Made by a program: the position numbers and the translations under genes. Under the pieces are notes generated by a model. The model made no database searches. It was not told where the DNA came from and saw only the letters and a list, made by a program, of their open reading frames with translations. 64,000 nucleotides of DNA from Cryptomeria japonica (taxonomy: Eukaryota > Streptophyta > Pinopsida > Cupressales > Cupressaceae): the NCBI RefSeq assembly GCF_030272615.1, contig NC_081408.1, positions 606,475,673 through 606,539,672 of the forward strand, read 5' to 3'. Shown here piece after piece: positions 57,850 through 64,000 of this stretch (positions within the stretch are counted from its first letter, which is position 1; each line of letters starts with the position of its first letter).

Positions 57850-60230
57850 TATCATCTATCAACCACAAAATTCTACGAACTGAAGACTCGCCTTCATTAC
57901 CTGGACCCATTGTAGCATTACACGACTTGAAAATAACTCTCGCATATGTCAACTTTTCTTTATCTATGTACTTTAACTATTCTCGTGCCAAGTCCCTTTT
58001 GATACATGCTCCTACACCATCATGCTCCCCTTGTCCATTTTCAACTTCACAAAAATTCCATATATGTTGAACACTAGTACTCTTATGCATTCTTGTCAAC
58101 CAATAAAACATCTGAGAGTTCTTGAATTGTGATGCACAATTATCTGACCATATGATATACTAACAAAATGAAATATCCCTAGTAGCCAAATTACAGTAGA
58201 ACATCTCAAATAAACCTTGCACAAACTCTGTAGAATGTGAATGATCATTGCTGATATAGAAGTGATACTCCCTAAAAATATTTATGTTTTCATCTATACT
58301 ATCAGCAGCATGCATGAATGCTATATGCACAAATATAGAAACTTGTGTGGAGTTATAAACTAGGATTTAACCTCATCCTATGGCTTTAGTGTGTAGTTCT
58401 CTACAAAGTCAACAACTGAGATGATGGTGTCAAGTGGAAATATGTCCTTGCATATCTTGAATTGCAAGTTCAACCATCGATCTCTATGGGTATACCTTGC
58501 ATACTCATACAATATTTTCTCACAAAAAATACCCATAAACTGATACACTGTAATCTTTTGAGTGACAAAATCACACCTTTTTGCTTCTTTTTCATCTTTT
58601 ATATTGTAGGCCATTGTCTTATATTTTCCAAATCCCACTAGTTCATTCCCAATAACATGTGTACTATCCATATGTTCACATATTGGTAAATTTTCTAAGT
58701 CATCTCAATTAACACATGTGCCTTCCAAGCATACTTTACTATAAAATTAATGACCATAAACTCTTTCACATAAAATGGTAGATATGAAGCCCCTTGAAGA
58801 TCTAGGTGGAGACTTTATGCTATATTACTGCAAAACATTATTAGTATGCAAATATACACATATATGTCAATAAACATCATAATGATTAGAAAATTCAATA
58901 TGTACTCTACAACAACAAGTAGTGCATATGTGATTTATTTTGACATAAAAAGGCTTTGACATTTCAAAAATCTTTGACTAATTTTAATTTGAGAATACAT
59001 GTCTAAAAACTTCGAAAAAAATTCTTTTAAGTCATATCCAAAAAATGCTTCGAATGTAGACCATGGATTTGACTACCAATTCTCCTCCTTACAACATCTC
59101 TTTGATTAGGAGAGACCCTTGTGTTAGTCTTCCAAAATTATTTAATCAAGGATCTCAAGGCTTCAACAATTGCTTTATCTTTTCACGGTAGTATACCAAA
59201 GAATGCCCACAATTCTTTGTCATTTGGATCCTCAACTCTTTCACTCTTTCCCATAACTCGCATTGGATATTTTTTACTTATTTTCATTTCTTTACTTGTC
59301 TTTCTAATGAGTTGATATTTTTTGGTTTGAGTGCTTACTATTGTTGATGTGAGGACACATCATGTGGCATTTCTATCTTTCACGCGTGATGTAGAAACCA
59401 CACTCTCATATGCACTCATTAGATTCTTCACAATTTATTTCTCACTTGAATCATTTGATTCTCTTAGCCCAAGAATTCTCACGATGGACCTAAATTTCAG
59501 ATTTCTCATCATTTCAACATATAGTTGACATCTTCCAGTCTCATTTAACTTCTCAAAATACAATCTCCAAATTTAGTTAGCATATCTTTGACAAGTACGC
59601 TTTGGAATCTTATCAACCATTGGTTACAAAATATTAGTATCAATATCAACCAAATACTTAGGCTTTCTATGCAAAATTATATGAGGTATTCTCAAAGTTT
59701 GAGTTACCTCAATATTAGGAATGTTAACAACATTAGGGATAGATGACATACATTCAACCAGAGATGAAATGATGGCGTACCTTGAAATTGAGATGTAGAA
59801 GATGGTGTAACTCCAACATTTCAATTTGTGTGTGATGTACTTGCAACATGATATGTAGAAGATGGTGTAACTCCAACATTTGAGGACAAATGTTGATGTA
59901 CTTGCAATGTGAGATGTTGTAGAAGATGTGCATTCAACATGAGATGTTGTAGATGGTGTGCCTTCAACTTGAATCTTGGTAGATGATGTGCCCCCAGCTT
60001 CACCATTCAGTTGTCTAATAGCATGAAGGTTTTGAATTCATTGTTTTTGTGATGCCAATTTAATATCTCTCTTCTCTTACATGGATATTTCATGTTCCTC
60101 TTCTTCTATAGTGTTCAATTTCCTTCCTTCACAAAGTAGCCTCATTCTTTCTCTTTTCTTTGAATTTTGGCTTCATGCTCATCCGGTGTTAGAATATTTC
60201 CTCATTTCCTCGACATGATGATGAAATCTA
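57850..60230 (-). pseudogene. 5' part of a DDE-transposase-like gene, split by Gypsy-2
   Basis: Minus-strand pieces in order: a His/Thr/Ser-rich repeat (60000-59790); YFEKLNETGRCQLYVEMMRN and LKFRSIVRILGLRE (about 59560-59450); VEALRSLIK, TNTRVSPNQRDVVRRRI and LHSKHFLDMT (about 59170-59030); then an open stretch 58671-58378 with YQFMGIFCEKILYEYARYTH and VVDFVENYTL. It continues as EYHFYISNDHSHSTEFVQGL, IWSDNCASQFKNSQMFYWL and HIWNFCEVENGQG then DGVGACIKRDLA, ending at WLIDDT beside the target site. The SDNCASQFKN and DGVGACIKR motifs recall a widespread, poorly described transposase-like family with Asp residues spaced as in DDE nucleases. Named from memory, so the family is uncertain. Confidence 0.5.
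59780..59990. repeat. Short imperfect tandem repeats (agatgttgtagaagatgtgc-like)
   Basis: A 28-bp phrase, atgtagaagatggtgtaact plus ccaacatt, occurs twice about 60 bp apart, followed by three shorter variants (gagatgttgtagaagatgtg, gagatgttgtagatggtgtg, cttggtagatgatgtg). On the minus strand they encode repeated VGVTPSST-type peptides. Confidence 0.65.
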
Positions 60231-60869
60231 CATGTATGCACAAGATGTAGAGATGAGCTCATAACTTTTGGTACAAAAATCATATACTCTTAAATTGTAA
60301 ATTACAAAAATCACAACTTTTGTTATGAAAATAATATACTCTAAATTATGAAAATATTAACATGAATGCACTCATTATATTATTCTCTCATTGATTTGTA
60401 GTTAATTTGTATATTATATAATTTAAACAAATAAAAACACATAATGAAATTATTATCATGTAACTTTCTTTGCTATCTTAAGCACTCATTATATTATACT
60501 TGCATTGATCTCTAGTTATTGCTTATTATGAAATTTAAACGAAGGAACTCATAATAAACATATAAATTATAAAACCATGAGAAAATTACCTCATATGATA
60601 AAAATCATAGCAAAAACTTCAAATTTTTGTCTTCTACATTGTCCAACCAGCAAAATGGTGGCCAAATGGTGATGGAATATGATATGATTTGTCAACAACA
60701 TCAAAAGGTGTATTTTTTTTTATTAACAGATAAAATAGCAAAAAACCAGAGAATGTGGGGCGATTCACGGGTCCAATATCCCTTTTTACCATTTTTCAAG
60801 GGCAAGCCATATGGAATGCGCCAAATTTGGTGCACACCAAATTCTCTCTATGAAAATTTTTAAGATTCA
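60231..60869. other. AT-rich spacer, no gene seen
   Basis: AT-rich DNA up to the purine tract. A 78-codon frame at 60627-60863 has no recognisable content. Confidence 0.4.
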
Positions 60870-61123
60870 AAAATTGGGGAGAGAGAGAGGGGGGGGGGAG
60901 AGAAACAATGGGGGAGAGAGACAGGCGGGAGGGAAACAATGGGAGGGAGAGAGGGAGAGGGAAGAGATAGGATGGGGGAGGGAGGGAGAAAGAGTAGGAG
61001 CGGGGAAAAAATAGGGGGGAGTGAGGGAGAGGGAAGAGATAGAGTGAGGGAGAGATAGAGAGCTTGAGTGAGAGGGAGGAAGAGATGGAAGGAGAGTACA
61101 GGAGACTAGAGAGAGAGAGAGTT

Positions 61124-61124
<1 letters not shown>

Positions 61125-61206
<82 letters not shown>
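61125..61206. repeat. (GA)n microsatellite, about 40 units
   Basis: Uninterrupted GA run inside the purine tract. Confidence 0.95.
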
Positions 61207-61208
<2 letters not shown>

Positions 61209-61391
61209 CCTAAGAGGTAGAGGGGGGGGATGGTGAGAGAGAGAGAAAGAGACAGTGAGAGATAGAGAGAGCTTGAGTGAGAGGAGGAATGGATGGAAAG
61301 AGAGTAAAAGAGACTAGAGAGAGAAAGGTTAAGAGATGGAGAGAGGGAGAGAGTGAGAAAGAGAGATAATGAGAAAGGGAGAGAGGTAAGG

Positions 61392-61506
<115 letters not shown>

Positions 61507-61952
61507 GGAAAGAGATTCACCTAAGAGAGGAGGAGAGTGAGATAGAGAGATAGAGGCTGAGAGGGTGAAACTTAAGAGATAAATAAAGGGAGAGGAAGAG
61601 AGATGGAGAGAGAGAGAGAGATGGGGATGGAGATAGGAAAAGTATGGAATAGAGACACCTAAGAGAGAGGGAGAAAGATAGATAGGGAGTGGGGGAGATA
61701 TAGAGAGAACTTGAGTGTGAGGGAGGAAGGGATGGAAGGATAGTACAAGAGACTAGAGGGAGAGAGGAGGTGAGGAGAGGGAGAGAGGGAGAGAGTGAGA
61801 AATAGAAATAATGAGAATGGGAGAGAGGTACACTTGAGAGAGGAGAATGAGATAGAGAGATAGAGGTTGAGAGGGAGAAACTTAAGAAATCAAGAATGGA
61901 AGAGGAAGATAGATGGATAGAGACTTAGAGGGAGAGAGAGAGAAACTTAAAA

Positions 61953-64000
61953 GATACACCTTAGGACAAAAAAATGTCCTAATGAGTCATATGGTGTCCT
62001 AAGGTGTCACATGACCCCTTAGGACACCATATGACACCTTAGGACACCATATGATGTCCATATGGTGTTCTAACACATGTGTAGCCTCTTAAGACTCCAT
62101 AAAACCCCTCGAGACACCATGTGCCCCCTCGGGACACCATATGACCCCTTATGACACCATATGACCCATTAGGACAATATGATGGCATAAGGTGTCATAT
62201 GGTGTCATAAGGGGACATATTGTGTCCTAAGGGGTTTTTCTAACACATGTGTGGGCTCTAAGGATACCATATGACCCCTTATGACCATATGATGTCCATA
62301 TGGTGTCCTAAGGGGTTATATCATGTTCTAACACATGTGTGGCCCCTTAGGACCCCTTATGACCCCTTATGACACCATGTGACCCCATATGACACCATAT
62401 GACCCCTTAGGACAATATGATGTCCTAATGGGGCATGTGGTGTCCTAAGGGGTCATATGGTCTTCTAACACATGTGTGGGCTCTTGAACCCCATATGACC
62501 CCTTGGGACACCATATGACCCTTGAGGACACCATATGGCCCCTTGTAACATCCTAGTACATGACATGACCCCTTATGACACTATATGACCCCTTAGGACA
62601 ATATGATGTCCAGATGGGTCATATGGTGTCCTAAGCGATCATATGGTGTTCTAGCACATGTGTGGGCCCTTAGGACCCCATATGACCCCTAATGACACCA
62701 TATGATCCCTTTTAACATCCTAGTACATGACATGACCCCTTAGGACAATATGATGTCGTAATGGGTCATATGGTATCCTAAGGGGTCATATGGTGTTCTA
62801 ACACATGTGTAGGCCCTTAGGATGCCATATGACCCCTTATGACACCATATGGCCCCTTATTACACCATAGGGCCCCTTTTAACATCCTAGTACATGACAT
62901 GACCCCTTATGACATCATATAACCCATTAAGACAATATGATGTCCTGATGGGTCATATGGTGTCCTAAGGTGTCATATGACCCCTTAGGACACCATATGA
63001 TATCCATATAGTGTCTTAAGGGGTCATATGGTGTTCTGCATGGCCCCTTAAGACTTCATATGACCCCTAATGACACAATGTGCCCCTCAGGACACCATAT
63101 GACATCTTATGACACCATATGACCCATTAGGACAATATGATGTCCTAAAGTGTCATATACTACAATATATTGTGTCCTAAGGGGTCATGTGGTATTCTAA
63201 CATATGTGTGGGCCCTTAGGACACCATATGACCCCTTAGGACCATATGATATCCATATGGTGTTCTAACACATGTGTGGCCCCTTAGGACCCCTTATGAT
63301 ACCATGGGACCCAAGAGGGTAATATGATATCCTTAGGGGTCATATGGTGTCCTAAGGGATCATATGTTGTTCTAAAACATGTTTGGACCCTTAGAACCCC
63401 ATATGATCCCTTAGGACACCATATGCCGCTTCAAGACACCATATGGCTCATTGTAACATCCTAGTACATGACATGACTCCTTATGACACCATATGACCCC
63501 CTAGGACAATATGATATCCTAATGGGTAATATGGTGTCCTAAGGGGTCATATGGTGGTCTAACACGTGCGGTACCTTAGCACCCCATATGACCCCTTATG
63601 TCACCATATGGCCCCTTTTAATATCCTAGTACACGACATGAATCCTTACGACACCATATGACCCCTTAAGGCAATATGATGTCTTAATGGGTCATATGGT
63701 GTTCTAAGGTATCATATGACCCCTTAGGACACCATATGATGTCCATAGAGTGTCTTAAGGGGTCATATGGTGTTATAATGCATGCATGGCCCCTTAAGAC
63801 TCCATATAACCCCTAACGACACCATGTGCCCCCTTAGGAAACCATATGACCCCTTATGACACCATATGACCCATTAGGACAATATGGTGTCCTAAGGTGT
63901 CATATGGTGTCGTAAGGGGATATATTGTGTCTGAAGGGGTCATATGGTGTTCTAACACATTTGTGGGCCTTGAGGACACCATATAACCCCTGAAGAACAT
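61953..64000. repeat. CATATG-rich satellite array with inverted units, extends past window
   Basis: About 2 kb built from a short unit acaccatatgaccccttagg and its reverse complement cctaaggggtcatatggtgt, alternating irregularly. Variants such as tgtcctaatgggtcatatgg and ctaacacatgtgtgggccc intervene. A longer marker, taacatcctagtacatgaca, recurs at 62546, 62713, 62880, 63454 and 63619. Neighbouring copies are 165-167 bp apart, which points to a higher-order unit. No coding content. The array is unfinished at the window edge. Confidence 0.9.

Noticed and set aside
61953-64000. CRISPR-like array
   Set aside because: Units are degenerate, occur in both orientations and have no unique spacers; the context is plant satellite DNA.

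Overview
The window looks like repeat-dominated nuclear DNA from a large-genome land plant, most likely a gymnosperm such as a conifer. That is an inference from the density of decayed LTR and LINE elements, the very long Tat-type Gypsy element and the AT-rich spacers; no diagnostic host gene is present. I find no intact protein-coding host gene. Almost everything recognisable is a transposable element, and every element carries stop codons. Open frames beginning with codons other than ATG should not be taken as translation starts.

Layout. 1-1796: 3' end of a plant LINE (+). 2160-3240: eroded piece of a second LINE family (-). 3268-8352: very decayed Copia element (+) interrupted by a foreign fragment. 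9119-10235: CT microsatellite and a 1-kb polypyrimidine tract. 10236-17904: chromodomain Gypsy element (Gypsy-1, +) inserted in that tract with a TATTC target duplication; its 3' LTR is split by a 1.43-kb solo-LTR-like insertion with its own GTTAT duplication. 18640-20300: remnant of another LTR element. 20932-28620: a nearly full-length LINE (LINE-A, -) with three ORFs instead of two. 28640-32200: unassigned DNA. 32204-35420: truncated Copia element (+). 35860-38735: second, 5'-truncated copy of the LINE-A family (-). 39321-57844: an 18.5-kb Tat-type Gypsy element (Gypsy-2, +) with both LTRs and a GTTAG target duplication, inserted into a DDE-transposase-like gene (-) whose halves lie at 57850-60000 and 38738-39315. 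60870-61950: purine (GA) tract. 61953-64000: a CATATG-rich satellite running off the window.

The most interesting object is Gypsy-2. It has a tRNA-Trp-type primer binding site, a sense gag-pol with a G-patch domain and two RNase H domains, and an antisense ORF of about 675 codons with a plant mobile domain in the long 3' region. Two arrays of a roughly 20-bp unit built on AGCGCTATTG/AGCGCTTTTG lie inside the LTRs in opposite orientations, so each array reads the same way ahead of the ORF it precedes. They could be shared regulatory elements, or long-range RNA pairing sequences joining the ends of the genomic RNA.

The second is the LINE-A family. A third ORF follows, and overlaps by 20 nt, the APE-RT-RNase H ORF. 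The order zf-RVT, RNase H, ORF3 is kept in a strongly diverged second copy, and a third fragment keeps the ORF3 tail. Nonsense codons in Gypsy-2 and LINE-A are almost all TAG or TGA at sites where CAG, CGA or TGG would be expected, the pattern expected from C-to-T decay of methylated cytosines.
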